From Sphingomonadaceae bacterium PASS1 (GTDB lineage Bacteria; Pseudomonadota; Alphaproteobacteria; Sphingomonadales; Sphingomonadaceae): DNA of 64,000 nt. Shown here in pieces: positions 1 through 9,579 of the stretch; positions within the stretch are counted from its first letter, which is position 1, and each line of letters starts with the position of its first letter. The stretch is from the NCBI GenBank assembly GCA_002255985.1, contig NKIR01000001.1, positions 62,001 to 126,000 on the forward strand, read 5' to 3'. The position numbers and the translations under genes are program-made. The notes beneath the pieces were generated by a model. The model was not told where the DNA came from and ran no database searches. It saw only the letters and a list, made by a program, of their open reading frames with translations.

Positions 1-257
1 CCGATCAGAATATGATCCGCGCCTGCTTTGCCCTTGGCGGCGAGCATTTCCTGCGCAAGAGCACGAAAGCGGCGGCGCATGCGGTTGCGGATGACGGCGT
101 TACCGACTTTTTTGGTGATGGTGATGCCTAGCCGGATTGCAGGGCTTTCGTCCTGTCTGTCGCGAACCAGCAAAACAAAACCGGGAGTTGCATATCGCTT
201 CCCCCGGTTGGCGGCCAGAAAGTCTGACCTTTTTTTGATGACGCTGTAACCGCGCAT
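1..257 (-). CDS. rnpA: Ribonuclease P protein component (partial, runs off the left edge)
   Basis: Reverse-strand translation MRGYSVIKKRSDFLAANRGKRYATPGFVLLVRDRQDESPAIRLGITITKKVGNAVIRNRMRRRFRALAQE; RnpA RNR motif; adjacent to rpmH. Confidence 0.93.
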   Translation of the reverse strand, partial: MRGYSVIKKRSDFLAANRGKRYATPGFVLLVRDRQDESPAIRLGITITKKVGNAVIRNRMRRRFRALAQEMLAAKGKAGADHILI

Positions 258-280
258 TTCGCGGTCCGCCTGCTCGGGGA

Positions 281-415
281 TTAAGCCGAGAGTTTCTTGC
301 GGCCGCGTGCGCGACGTGCGTTCAGGATGTTGCGGCCAGCGGCGGTTGACATACGGAGACGAAAACCGTGGCGACGGGCACGCACGAGATTGCTCGGCTG
401 AAAAGTGCGCTTCAT
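281..415 (-). CDS. rpmH: 50S ribosomal protein L34
   Basis: Reverse-strand translation [44 protein letters not shown] (44 aa); canonical L34; too short to appear in the ORF track. Confidence 0.97.
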   Translation of the reverse strand: MKRTFQPSNLVRARRHGFRLRMSTAAGRNILNARRARGRKKLSA

Positions 416-530
416 GACTGTAATCCTTAAATTTTTTGCGTCTTGAAATGAAAAGGGCCGCCGAATCTGCGCAGCGACCGCTTCTGTTGCAGTGGCCGAT
501 ACGGTCCGAAAGGCTAAAAGTCAACACAGG

Positions 531-881
531 TCAGGGCATTTTCATGTCTATGTCGTCGCGGCGGAACAGGTACAGGATATCGCGTTTGATGTCGGGAAAG
601 GGCGGGCGGCCTTTGACCTTGTTGCGCCGCAGTGCCCAATTTGCCCAACGCGCATATTCGGGATGGATCTTTGAAAGCCGCGAATATCGCTTCTTTGCCC
701 AAAGCGAATGCTTGAGGACCACGCCGAGCCCGATGATAAACTGCGCTAGTCCGCCTGGGCCTGGAAGCCAACTGATAGCTGGCGCCGCAACGATCAGTGC
801 CCAACCTAAAATGACCATCGACCAGCGATAGGCAGGCAAATCGCTCCAGCTTTTTCGTTTCGAGGGATGCATATGCATCAT
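531..881 (-). CDS. Small membrane protein, PGPGW-like
   Basis: 116 aa ORF with hydrophobic segments and a LPGPGG motif; upstream of rpmH on the same strand. Confidence 0.6.
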   Translation of the reverse strand: MMHMHPSKRKSWSDLPAYRWSMVILGWALIVAAPAISWLPGPGGLAQFIIGLGVVLKHSLWAKKRYSRLSKIHPEYARWANWALRRNKVKGRPPFPDIKRDILYLFRRDDIDMKMP

Positions 882-1040
882 GTGGGATAGCGGAACGGGT
901 GTTGCAAGTTCATGTCAGCGCCAAGCCGTTTTCGCAAAAGTGTAAAATCTTTAGCATTGTCAGTAATAGCCAGCATTCATTCACGGTTTCGCCGCAATAG
1001 GGCTGTATTACCCTCTCTTAACGTTTATGATGAAAGCTTC

Positions 1041-1442
1041 ATGACAACCGCTCACCTGCATCTTCACCGTATAGGCGTACTGCCTTCAGACATCGACTTC
1101 ATGGGGCATGTAAACAATGCGCGCTACCTGAACTGGGTGCAGGATGCGGTGCTCGCGCATTGGAATAAGCTTGCCCCGCCTGAGGCCGCTGCAAAATATC
1201 TGTGGGTCGCGTTGAAGCACGAAATTACTTACAGGAAGCCGGCTTTTCTTGATGATGTCGTTATCGCTTCCGTCGTTCTTGAAAAAGTGCAAGGCGCCCG
1301 GTCGTTTTATGAAACGATCATCAAACGCGGTGAAGACGTGTTGGCGGAGGTCAAATCAAGCTGGTGCTGCATCGAGGCTGAAACACTTCGTCCAGCGCGT
1401 ATTGCGGCGGACATTCAGGCGTATTTTTTCCAGAAGGATTAA
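1041..1442 (+). CDS. Acyl-CoA thioesterase, hotdog-fold 4HBT family
   Basis: MTTAHLHLHRIGVLPSDIDFMGHVNNARYLNWVQDAV... with the DxxxxGHVNNxxYL 4HBT motif; start chosen at the internal ATG. Confidence 0.85.
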   Translation: MTTAHLHLHRIGVLPSDIDFMGHVNNARYLNWVQDAVLAHWNKLAPPEAAAKYLWVALKHEITYRKPAFLDDVVIASVVLEKVQGARSFYETIIKRGEDVLAEVKSSWCCIEAETLRPARIAADIQAYFFQKD

Positions 1443-1455
1443 TTGCGCGCGCCGG

Positions 1456-2226
1456 TTAAAAGATCGGGTCGTTTGCGCTATCATCCAGCGGCGTAACGGC
1501 CGCATGAATTCCGCACTCAACCTTGTCCCAGCCCTTCCAGCGACCCGAGCGCGGGTCTTCGCCCGCCGAGACCTTCGTGGTGCAGGGTGAGCAGCCAATC
1601 GACGGATAGCCCTGTTCCACCAGAGGATGCACAGGCAGCGCGTGCTCGGACATATAGGCTTCGATCCTAGCCTTGTCCCAATCTGCAAGCGGGTTGACCT
1701 TCAGGCGGCCTTCCTCGATCTCGAAACGTGGCAGCGCTTTGCGGGTTGCGGACTGAAAGGCTTTTCGGCCCGTAAACTGGGCATCAAAACCCGCAAGCGC
1801 AGATTTCAGCGGAAGGACTTTACGAATTTCGCAGCATCCATCGGGATCATAAGACCAGCGCAGGCCAGTTCCGTCCTTTTGCGTCAGATGCGCAGGGTCG
1901 GGGGTTATGATGCGCAGGTCCAGTAAGCCGAGGATATTGCGCAGTTCCTCGCGATAGGTAATCGTCTCCGGAAAATGCTTCCCGGTGTCGAGAAATAATA
2001 TAGGCGTGGCGGGGTCAATGCTGGCAATTAAATGCAGCAAAACGGCGCTCTCTGCGCCGAAGCTGGAGACTATCGCCGCATCACCCAGCATATTTTCACG
2101 CAGCAAGACGGTCAGCATCTCGATCGTATCGTGCCCACGGAACATGTTGTTGAGACGAACGGCGTCCGCCTCCGTGTAACGTGGTGCGGTGTTGATACGG
2201 TCGGCGATGCGAACCTGTTCACCCAT
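1456..2226 (-). CDS. cysH: Phosphoadenylyl/adenylyl-sulfate reductase, Fe-S (APS reductase) type
   Basis: SFGAESAVLLHLIA P-loop-like motif, GCCEIRKV and IGCSPCT cysteine pairs, ECGIH C-terminus. Confidence 0.92.
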   Translation of the reverse strand: MGEQVRIADRINTAPRYTEADAVRLNNMFRGHDTIEMLTVLLRENMLGDAAIVSSFGAESAVLLHLIASIDPATPILFLDTGKHFPETITYREELRNILGLLDLRIITPDPAHLTQKDGTGLRWSYDPDGCCEIRKVLPLKSALAGFDAQFTGRKAFQSATRKALPRFEIEEGRLKVNPLADWDKARIEAYMSEHALPVHPLVEQGYPSIGCSPCTTKVSAGEDPRSGRWKGWDKVECGIHAAVTPLDDSANDPIF

Positions 2227-2641
2227 GCCGTAGCTTCCAAACCGGAATCGCGGAGTCCGCGGCCTTTTGGTAAAACTGGTCGTAGGTTGAAAGCGCGCGC
2301 GCGACTGCTTCGGGATTTAACGACGCTTCGGGTGCAAAGCTGTCAAAACCACAGCGACGCATGAACGCAATTTGGTCAACCAGAACATCGCCCTGCGCGC
2401 GCAGTTCGCCGGTATATCCAGCTTCACGCAAGATGCGCGCGGAACTGTAGCCGCGCCCGTCGCGATATTTCGGAAACGCAACTTCGATAAGCGTGAGCCG
2501 ATCTAGAAAAGGGATCAGTGCGCGTGCATCATCATCGGGTTCAAGCCGGACCGCGGTTGCGTTCGACTGATCCAAAAAGGCATCGAGCGTAACCGATGGC
2601 TGTTCGGTGACTTCATCCGTGCGATAGCGAAACTCAACCAT
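2219..2641 (-). CDS. DUF934 family protein, sulfite-reduction associated
   Basis: MVEFRYRTDEV... then PKYRDGRGYSSARILREAGYTGELRAQGDVLVDQIAFMRRCGFDSF, a DUF934 signature; between cysI and cysH. Confidence 0.88.
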   Translation of the reverse strand: MVEFRYRTDEVTEQPSVTLDAFLDQSNATAVRLEPDDDARALIPFLDRLTLIEVAFPKYRDGRGYSSARILREAGYTGELRAQGDVLVDQIAFMRRCGFDSFAPEASLNPEAVARALSTYDQFYQKAADSAIPVWKLRHG

Positions 2642-4262
2642 AGATCGCCTCCTTAAATGGTTCGAGGCCGACACGGCGATATGTGTCGATGAAACGTTCA
2701 TCGCCTTCACGAAGGGTCTTGTAGACCTCGGTGGCTTTCTCGACCGCGTCGACAACGCCGTCTTCATCAAAGCCCGGGCCAATGATTTTCCCGATGCTAA
2801 CGTCTTCCGCGCCAGAGCCGCCGAAGGTCAGCTGATAATTCTCGACACCCTTCCGGTCGACACCCAATATGCCGATATGACCCGCATGGTGATGCCCGCA
2901 TGCATTGATGCAGCCGGAGATTTTGAGCTTCAGTTCGCCCAAATCGCGTTGCCGGTCCATGTCAGCAAAGCGCGTCGCAATTTTCTGCGCGACCGGGATC
3001 GAACGGGCGTTGGCAAGGCTGCAATAATCGAGGCCGGGGCAGGCGATGATATCGCTGATCAGATCAAGATTGGCATCTGCCAGATCGGCATTGCGCAATA
3101 CTTGCCACACAGCGTGCAGATCACGTTTGGCCACATGTGGCAGGACGATGTTCTGCGCATGGGTGACGCGCAATTCGTCAAAGCCATATTGCTCGGCAAG
3201 GTCAGCCATCACATCGATTTGCGCCGATGTGGCATCGCCCGGGATACCGCCAATGGGCTTCAGGCTGATGTTGACGATCGCGTAACCGGTTTGCTTGTGT
3301 GGCTTGACGTTCTGATCAAGCCAAACCGCGAAATCGGGGTCACTGCGATCGGGCTCCACGTCTGCTGCGTCAAATGCAGGCGGTGCAAAGAAGGCGCTGA
3401 TGCGTTCCAGCTCTGCCAACGGCGGATCGATACCCAGCGTTTTGACATGGGCGAATTCTTCCGCAACCTGACGGCGATATTCGTCTGCACCAATTTCGTG
3501 GACGAGTATCTTGATACGCGCTTTGTAGATATTGTCGCGGCGGCCATAGCGATTGTACACGCGCAAGCACGCTTCGATATAGCTCAGCAAATCGTCGGCT
3601 TTGACGAACGGATTGATTTCGGGCGCAATCATTGGTGTACGGCCCATGCCGCCACCTACGAATACGCGCGCACCCAATTCGCCATTTTGGCGGACAAGCT
3701 CTAGCCCGATGTCATGCAAGCGCATGGCGGCACGATCTTCGGGTGAGGCGATAACCGCAATCTTGAACTTACGCGGCAAATAGCTGAATTCAGGGTGGAA
3801 TGTGGACCATTGGCGCAGCAATTCCGCCCAAGGACGCGGATCAGCAACTTCATCCGCCGCCGCCCCTGCATATTGGTCCGACGAAATGTTGCGAATGCAA
3901 TTGCCGCTGGTTTGAATGGCATGCATTTCAACCGTTGCCAGTTCTTCCAACAGATCCGCGCATTCCTCAAGCTTGATCCAGTTATACTGGATATTCTGGC
4001 GCGTTGTGAAATGGCCGTAATCGCGGTCATATTTGCGGGCGATATGCGCGAGCATCCGCATCTGCCGGCTGTCGAGCGTGCCGTAAGGAATGGCAACGCG
4101 CAGCATATAGGCATGCAACTGCAGATACAGACCGTTCATCAGCCGCAATGGCTTGAACTGGTCTTCCGTAATCTCTCCAGCGATACGCCGGTTTACCTGA
4201 TCGCGAAATTCGGCAACGCGCGCATCGACGATCGATTGGTCGAAATGGTCATATTTATACAT
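2634..4262 (-). CDS. cysI: Sulfite/nitrite reductase hemoprotein subunit
   Basis: 542 aa; TTRQNIQYNWIKL, CPGLDYCSLANARS and SGCINACGHHHAGHIGILG siroheme/Fe-S motifs. Confidence 0.94.
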   Translation of the reverse strand: MYKYDHFDQSIVDARVAEFRDQVNRRIAGEITEDQFKPLRLMNGLYLQLHAYMLRVAIPYGTLDSRQMRMLAHIARKYDRDYGHFTTRQNIQYNWIKLEECADLLEELATVEMHAIQTSGNCIRNISSDQYAGAAADEVADPRPWAELLRQWSTFHPEFSYLPRKFKIAVIASPEDRAAMRLHDIGLELVRQNGELGARVFVGGGMGRTPMIAPEINPFVKADDLLSYIEACLRVYNRYGRRDNIYKARIKILVHEIGADEYRRQVAEEFAHVKTLGIDPPLAELERISAFFAPPAFDAADVEPDRSDPDFAVWLDQNVKPHKQTGYAIVNISLKPIGGIPGDATSAQIDVMADLAEQYGFDELRVTHAQNIVLPHVAKRDLHAVWQVLRNADLADANLDLISDIIACPGLDYCSLANARSIPVAQKIATRFADMDRQRDLGELKLKISGCINACGHHHAGHIGILGVDRKGVENYQLTFGGSGAEDVSIGKIIGPGFDEDGVVDAVEKATEVYKTLREGDERFIDTYRRVGLEPFKEAIYG

Positions 4263-4263
4263 A

Positions 4264-4560
4264 TCAGATTATCCAGTCGCCTGCCGCTGGGTCAGCGGGT
4301 TTCAATGTAAGGTCTGGCCGCACAGTCGGCCCAAGTGCACGGACCCTGTCCTTGATATGCGCGGGGCGTGGCCCTTGGGGTGTTGCAACCGCGTCGATGA
4401 TGTACGGCGCGTTCACACGGCGTGCGCCTTCCTCGGCATGCAGCACGGCTTCGCCATGCTCACCAACATCAACCGCATCTTCAACATGGAGCGACCAGCC
4501 ATTGCCCGTCCACCAGGTAACAGCGCCTGATCCCAATTCATTTCCAGTAAGTAACTTCAC
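4264..4560 (-). CDS. DUF2849 domain protein
   Basis: 98 aa ORF between cobA and cysI; LLTGNELGSGAVTWWTGNGWS typical of this sulfite-reductase-associated small protein. Confidence 0.82.
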   Translation of the reverse strand: MKLLTGNELGSGAVTWWTGNGWSLHVEDAVDVGEHGEAVLHAEEGARRVNAPYIIDAVATPQGPRPAHIKDRVRALGPTVRPDLTLKPADPAAGDWII

Positions 4561-5324
4561 GCAATTTTCTCCGCCTGTTTGGCAAAATGTTTGAGCCGGT
4601 TTTTGGCATCTGATTTGAGGACAACGTCGCCGACAACGATGATCGCAGGTGATTGGACGCCCTCACGTTTAATCATGTCGCCCAAATCGGTGAGGATCGT
4701 TTGCATCGCGCGCGCATCGGGCCGCGTCGCGCGTTCGAGCACGGCAACGGGCGTATCGGGTGACAAGCCATCGGAAATCAGCTTTTCGGTAATATCCGCA
4801 GCGGTTGCAACGCCCATGTAAATGACGAGCGTGCGACCTTTACCGGCAAGGCCAGCCCAATTCTGGTCGGTCAGGCCCTTGCACTGCCCAGCGACGAAGG
4901 TGACGGCGCTGGAGGCATCGCGGTGGGTGAGTGGCAGCATAGTCGCCGCAGCGCCGCCCATTGCCGCAGAGATGCCGGGCACAACCTCAACATCTATTCC
5001 GGCATCACGGCAGGCTTCGGCTTCTTCGCCACCGCGTCCAAAAATGAATGGATCGCCACCCTTTAACCGGACAACCACCCGGCCAACCTGCGCCTCACGC
5101 ACCAGAATGTCGTTAATGCCGTCCTGCGGTACTGAATGGCGCGACCGGCTTTTTGCGACTGAAATCAGGCGTGCGGATGGGCTAATCAGCGCCATAATCG
5201 CGGCGTCGACAAGGCCATCATGCACAACAACGTCGGCCGAAGAGATTAGCCGCGCAGCCTTCACCGTCAGCAGGTCGGGGTCACCGGGGCCAGCGCCCAC
5301 CAAATAGACTCGTGCTTTTTCCAT
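4557..5324 (-). CDS. cobA: Uroporphyrinogen-III C-methyltransferase
   Basis: VYLVGAGPGDPDLLTVKAARL, VVRLKGGDPFIFGRGGEE and VVPGISAA SUMT motifs. Confidence 0.95.
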   Translation of the reverse strand: MEKARVYLVGAGPGDPDLLTVKAARLISSADVVVHDGLVDAAIMALISPSARLISVAKSRSRHSVPQDGINDILVREAQVGRVVVRLKGGDPFIFGRGGEEAEACRDAGIDVEVVPGISAAMGGAAATMLPLTHRDASSAVTFVAGQCKGLTDQNWAGLAGKGRTLVIYMGVATAADITEKLISDGLSPDTPVAVLERATRPDARAMQTILTDLGDMIKREGVQSPAIIVVGDVVLKSDAKNRLKHFAKQAEKIA

Positions 5325-5335
5325 TACGCCAAAAT

Positions 5336-5350
5336 GGACGGCCGCCGTCC
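5336..5350 (-). promoter_or_regulatory. Hairpin in the cobA 5' untranslated region
   Basis: GGACGG-CCG-CCGTCC, perfect 6-bp stem, 11 nt upstream of the cobA ATG. Confidence 0.4.
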
Positions 5351-5480
5351 AAGCTTCAAAACAGGATTAGTTGGCCATGGGTTAGAAGAACTTTATCGGT
5401 GCCGATTTTTAAGCGGTACCCTCACTCGCCACAGCCGCTTGCCCGTTTCGCCTAATCAGGTCCGCAGACTTTTTCAATTA

Positions 5481-6866
5481 TCAGCCTTCATGCTGCAAAG
5501 CTTTCCCCAAGCCCTGAATATGCGCGAGTTTTTGATATAAAGGTTGCCAGTCATCCTTTTGGGCAATGGTGTCCCAAATCATCTCGACCTCATCGATCAA
5601 CATCGAGCAGACGGGGTTGCTTGCCCAATAATCGTCCGATGCGTTCACTGGCCCATAACTGCGCAAGATGTCTTCAAATGCGGCTTGGTCTGCCGCGTTG
5701 GTTGCGAATGCGCCTGTCCTTCCACCTCTGTAGCCATGGAAAAATGCGGCGATGGGAATTTGATCACGGACCATCGCGCGTTCGGCGGCTTCGACAAGAC
5801 GCTTATCCTCGTCTTCGCCCTTCGACACAACGCCCAGTCGCCACAAAAATCGGCGAATGACCGACTGTTGATAGAGGTTGGGAAAGCGTTCAAGTGCGGC
5901 AATCAGCGGCGGCGCGTCCGACACCAATCGCAGCGCCACCGCGAGTTGGCCAAGGTTCCAATGCAAGGCTTCGGCTTGCCGCCCGAACGCATAAAGTCCG
6001 GATTGATCGAAATAGGCTGCCGTAAAGCTTGGGTCCCATTTTTCGGTGAAACGCCATGGGCCATAGTCAAAGCTTTCGCCCGTGATGTTGATATTGTCGG
6101 TGTTGAGGACGCCGTGGACGAAGCCTGCGACCATGTATGAACCGGCAAGGTCGGCTACGCGATCCACCGCGAGCCCCAACAACTGTGCTGCGGGGTTGTC
6201 CGAAACCTCGACGCAGTAGAGATGCTCGAGGCAATAATGGATGAGCTTGTGCATAAGCGCCGCGTTGCCTTCCGCCGCGATGCGTTGGAACGTCCCGAAA
6301 CGTATATGGCTATGGCTGAGCCGCACCATAACGGCGGATCTGGTGGGCGAAGGCTCATCCCCGCGGATCAATTCTTCGCCGGTTTCAATCAGCGAGAATG
6401 TTTTGGAGGTGTTGACCCCAAGCGCCTCCAGCATTTCGGTCGCTAATATCTCACGCACGCCACCTTTCAGGGTGAGCCTTCCGTCGCCGCGCCGACTATA
6501 TGGGGTGGTGCCGGAACCCTTTGTCCCAAGGTCGAGTAGCCGGTCGTGGCCATCGCGCAGCTGTGCGAACAGAAATCCACGTCCATCGCCAATATCGGGA
6601 TTGTACACACGGAACTGGTGCCCGTGATACCTCAGGGCCAAAGGTTCGGGCATGTTATCGGGAAGCTGTTCAAAACGCCCGAAATGGCGGAGCCATGCCG
6701 CGTCGTCATATCCATCAAGCCCAACAGTTGCCGCCCAACGGTCGTTGCGAAAACGCAATTTTGTTTCGGGGAAGTTGGCCGCGCGCACCGGATCACCAAT
6801 TTTTTCGCCTAGACTGGCGATTTGCGGATCAGGACGGTAGGGAGAGTGCATAGGTTCTATAATCAT
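5481..6866 (-). CDS. selO: Protein adenylyltransferase SelO (YdiU family)
   Basis: YHGHQFRVYNPDIGDGRGFLFAQLRDGHDRLLDLGTKGSGTTPYSRRGDGRLTLKGGVREILATEML and FVHGVLNTDNINITGESFDYGPWRF motifs. Confidence 0.95.
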   Translation of the reverse strand: MIIEPMHSPYRPDPQIASLGEKIGDPVRAANFPETKLRFRNDRWAATVGLDGYDDAAWLRHFGRFEQLPDNMPEPLALRYHGHQFRVYNPDIGDGRGFLFAQLRDGHDRLLDLGTKGSGTTPYSRRGDGRLTLKGGVREILATEMLEALGVNTSKTFSLIETGEELIRGDEPSPTRSAVMVRLSHSHIRFGTFQRIAAEGNAALMHKLIHYCLEHLYCVEVSDNPAAQLLGLAVDRVADLAGSYMVAGFVHGVLNTDNINITGESFDYGPWRFTEKWDPSFTAAYFDQSGLYAFGRQAEALHWNLGQLAVALRLVSDAPPLIAALERFPNLYQQSVIRRFLWRLGVVSKGEDEDKRLVEAAERAMVRDQIPIAAFFHGYRGGRTGAFATNAADQAAFEDILRSYGPVNASDDYWASNPVCSMLIDEVEMIWDTIAQKDDWQPLYQKLAHIQGLGKALQHEG

Positions 6867-6903
6867 TCAAAGCATCTGGGCGGTGCAAGAAAGAAAGGCA
6901 AGT

Positions 6904-8052
6904 ATGGCGGCGGTCCGCATCCTCCATTTGCACAGCAGCTTTAACCTTGGCGGTCAGGAATCGCGCACGGTTCGTCTTATGAACCATTTTGGCGGTCAGG
7001 CCGAACATACCGTTTTGTCGGCTGTCGATGACGCCTTTGGCGCTGCCGACGCGATTGACCGGCGTGTCAAAGTCCAGTTTCCGAAAGATGCGGCACCCTC
7101 GCTTAAAGGCATGCCAGCTATTGGGCGCTATCGTCGGCTTGCCCAGTTTATGAAAAAATTCCATCTCGTTTTGACGTATAATTGGGGCGCGATGGATGGG
7201 GTGATGGCGCATACGTTGTTCACGCGGAGCATGAACTTACCGCCATTGATCCACCATGAAGACGGGTTCAACGATGATGAAGTCGACCGGCTGAAACAGC
7301 GGCGGAACTGGTTTCGCACGATTGCGTTGCAGCGTTCGAATTCGCTGGTCGTCCCTTCGAAAACGCTTGAGCATATCGCCCGAACCATATGGCATCAGCC
7401 GCTGGACAAGATTTGTCGGTTCCCCAATGGCATCGATACCGACCATTTTAACCGGCGGCCGCAGCGCGGATCTTTTCCGGGTTTTCAGAAACGCGATGGC
7501 GAGATTGTTGTCGGCACGATCGCCGGGCTACGCGCCGTCAAAAATCTTCCGCGGCTTGTTCGTGCGGTTGCTGCGGCGGGGCCAAATGTTCGGCTCGCGA
7601 TTGTGGGCGACGGGCCAGAGCATGGAGCAATCATGGCAGAGGCAGAACGCCTTGGTATCGCAGACCGTGTGATGATGCCCGGCTTCTTACGTGACCCGGC
7701 GCGCTATATTCGCCTGTTCGATATTTTTGCGTTGTCGTCGGATAGCGAGCAATATCCGATCTCGCTTGTGGAGGCGATGACGAGCGCCCTTCCGGTGGTT
7801 TCCACGGACGTTGGCGACGTACGAACTATCGCCGCAAGTGAAAACCGTCCCTTCATCGTCCCGCGCACCGACGAGGCGTCTTTGGCGGAAGCCATTAGAG
7901 AGCTGGCAAATGATGCCGGACTTCGGGAAAAACTGGGCACCGCCAACCGCGCTCTGGCTTGTGCACTATATGATGAAGAGACAATGTTTGCGCGTTATCG
8001 GCAGCTATATGGTTCCGCCATGAAACGTGCCGATTTTGCGCGACAAAGCTAG
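6904..8052 (+). CDS. Family 4 type glycosyltransferase, resembles the PEP-CTERM/XrtA-associated TIGR03088 type
   Basis: LHLHSSFNLGGQESRTVRLMNHFG N-terminus; VGTIAGLRAVKNLPRLVRA; SSDSEQYPISLVEAMTSALPVVSTDVGD donor-site motif. Confidence 0.82.
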   Translation: MAAVRILHLHSSFNLGGQESRTVRLMNHFGGQAEHTVLSAVDDAFGAADAIDRRVKVQFPKDAAPSLKGMPAIGRYRRLAQFMKKFHLVLTYNWGAMDGVMAHTLFTRSMNLPPLIHHEDGFNDDEVDRLKQRRNWFRTIALQRSNSLVVPSKTLEHIARTIWHQPLDKICRFPNGIDTDHFNRRPQRGSFPGFQKRDGEIVVGTIAGLRAVKNLPRLVRAVAAAGPNVRLAIVGDGPEHGAIMAEAERLGIADRVMMPGFLRDPARYIRLFDIFALSSDSEQYPISLVEAMTSALPVVSTDVGDVRTIAASENRPFIVPRTDEASLAEAIRELANDAGLREKLGTANRALACALYDEETMFARYRQLYGSAMKRADFARQS

Positions 8053-8102
8053 ATAATTGCGATAGCGCGCCAGCACGCTGAACGGCGCTTTTGACATAAA
8101 TA

Positions 8103-9521
8103 TTGGGGGTTGTGATTGTGTTCAAGGGTCTGAAACCCATTATCTATGGTGGCCGCGAAGTCTGGCCGTTGGTCGAAGGTGGAAAGGGCGTTGCCGCTAC
8201 CAATCACGCAAGTTCTGGCGCATGGGCCGCCGCCGGCGGCATTGGGACTGTGTCGGCGGTTAATGCCGATAGCTATGATGAAAATGGCGAGATGATCCCG
8301 CAGGTTTTCCTCGGGAAAACACGCGCGGAACGTCATGAAGAGCTGGTGGAATACGGCATCCGAGGCGGCATCGCGCAGGTTCGCCTGGCGCATGAAATGG
8401 CCAATGGCAAAGGTGCCATCAATATCAACGTGCTTTGGGAAATGGGCGGATCGCAGCGCATTTTGCACGGCATATTGGAAGCGACCAAGGGGATGGTTAC
8501 CGGCGTCACATGTGGCGCGGGCATGCCCTACAAGCTTTCCGAAATCGCGGCGCAATATGGCGTATATTATCTGCCTATCGTTAGCTCCGCGCGTGCATTC
8601 CGTGCGTTGTGGAAACGCGCGTATCACAAGGTGCCCGAATGGTTGGGCGCGGTGGTTTACGAAGATCCGTGGTTGGCCGGTGGTCATAACGGTCTTTCCA
8701 ACGCGGAAGACCCACGTAGCCCTGAAGATCCCTATCCACGCGTAAAAGCACTGCGTGATGTCATGCGCGTCGAAGGGATTTCGGACGACGTGCCGATCGT
8801 CATGGCGGGCGGCGTATGGTTCTTGCGCGACTGGGATAACTGGATTGATAATCCAGAGCTTGGGCAAATCGCATTCCAGCTGGGTACGCGGCCATTGCTC
8901 ACGCAAGAAAGCCCTATTCCACAGGGTTGGAAAGACGCGCTGACGAAAATTCCTGAAGACGGCGTGCTGTTGCATCAGTTTTCGCCAACAGGTTTCTATT
9001 CAAGCGCGGTCATCAATCCGTTCCTGCTTGAGTTGCAGGCCCGTTCAGAACGTCAGATTGCGTATGTGCAGGCCGCTGATGCGGAACACACCGCGCAGCT
9101 TGATGTCGGCGTGAAGGGCAAGAATTTTTGGGTGAAGCCTGCGGACCTGATGAAGGCACGCGAATGGGATGCACGCGGGTTTACGGTCGCTTTGAAGACG
9201 CCGGATAATACATTGGTCTTTGTGACGCCGCCGTCGGGCGAAGTCATTCGCAAGGACCAAAAGGATTGCATGGGCTGTCTGTCGCATTGCGGATTTTCGT
9301 CGTGGAAGGACCATGACAATAATTCGACTGGCCGCCTCGCCGATCCGCGTAGCTTCTGCATTCAAAAGGCATTGCAGAACATTGCGCACGGCGCGCCCAT
9401 CGACGAAAACCTGATGTTCGCGGGGCACAGCGCCTATCTGTTCGGCAAGGACCCGTTCTATTCGAACGGGTTCGTCCCGACTGTGCAGCAGTTGATGGAC
9501 CGCATCCTGACGGGCGATTGA
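8103..9521 (+). CDS. NAD(P)H-dependent flavin oxidoreductase, nitronate monooxygenase-like, with C-terminal Cys cluster
   Basis: 472 aa; VTCGAGMPYKLSEIA, VVYEDPWLAGGHNG, VPIVMAGGVWFLRDW motifs; CX2CX3C...C near the C-terminus. Confidence 0.85.
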   Translation: MGVVIVFKGLKPIIYGGREVWPLVEGGKGVAATNHASSGAWAAAGGIGTVSAVNADSYDENGEMIPQVFLGKTRAERHEELVEYGIRGGIAQVRLAHEMANGKGAININVLWEMGGSQRILHGILEATKGMVTGVTCGAGMPYKLSEIAAQYGVYYLPIVSSARAFRALWKRAYHKVPEWLGAVVYEDPWLAGGHNGLSNAEDPRSPEDPYPRVKALRDVMRVEGISDDVPIVMAGGVWFLRDWDNWIDNPELGQIAFQLGTRPLLTQESPIPQGWKDALTKIPEDGVLLHQFSPTGFYSSAVINPFLLELQARSERQIAYVQAADAEHTAQLDVGVKGKNFWVKPADLMKAREWDARGFTVALKTPDNTLVFVTPPSGEVIRKDQKDCMGCLSHCGFSSWKDHDNNSTGRLADPRSFCIQKALQNIAHGAPIDENLMFAGHSAYLFGKDPFYSNGFVPTVQQLMDRILTGD

Positions 9522-9541
9522 CCCCAGGTTACATTACCGAA

Positions 9542-9579
9542 ATAGCCCTTGGTCGCATAGCGTTGCGACCAAGGGCTAT
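9542..9579. terminator. Perfect 16-bp inverted repeat with 6-nt loop between convergent genes; candidate bidirectional terminator
   Basis: ATAGCCCTTGGTCGCA-TAGCGT-TGCGACCAAGGGCTAT; an outer imperfect arm gttacatta/taatgttac extends it. Confidence 0.65.

Noticed and set aside
2877-3704. 275-aa plus-strand ORF
   Set aside because: Antisense to cysI, which has clear sulfite reductase motifs.
8049-8975. 308-aa minus-strand ORF
   Set aside because: Antisense to the flavin oxidoreductase; shadow ORF.
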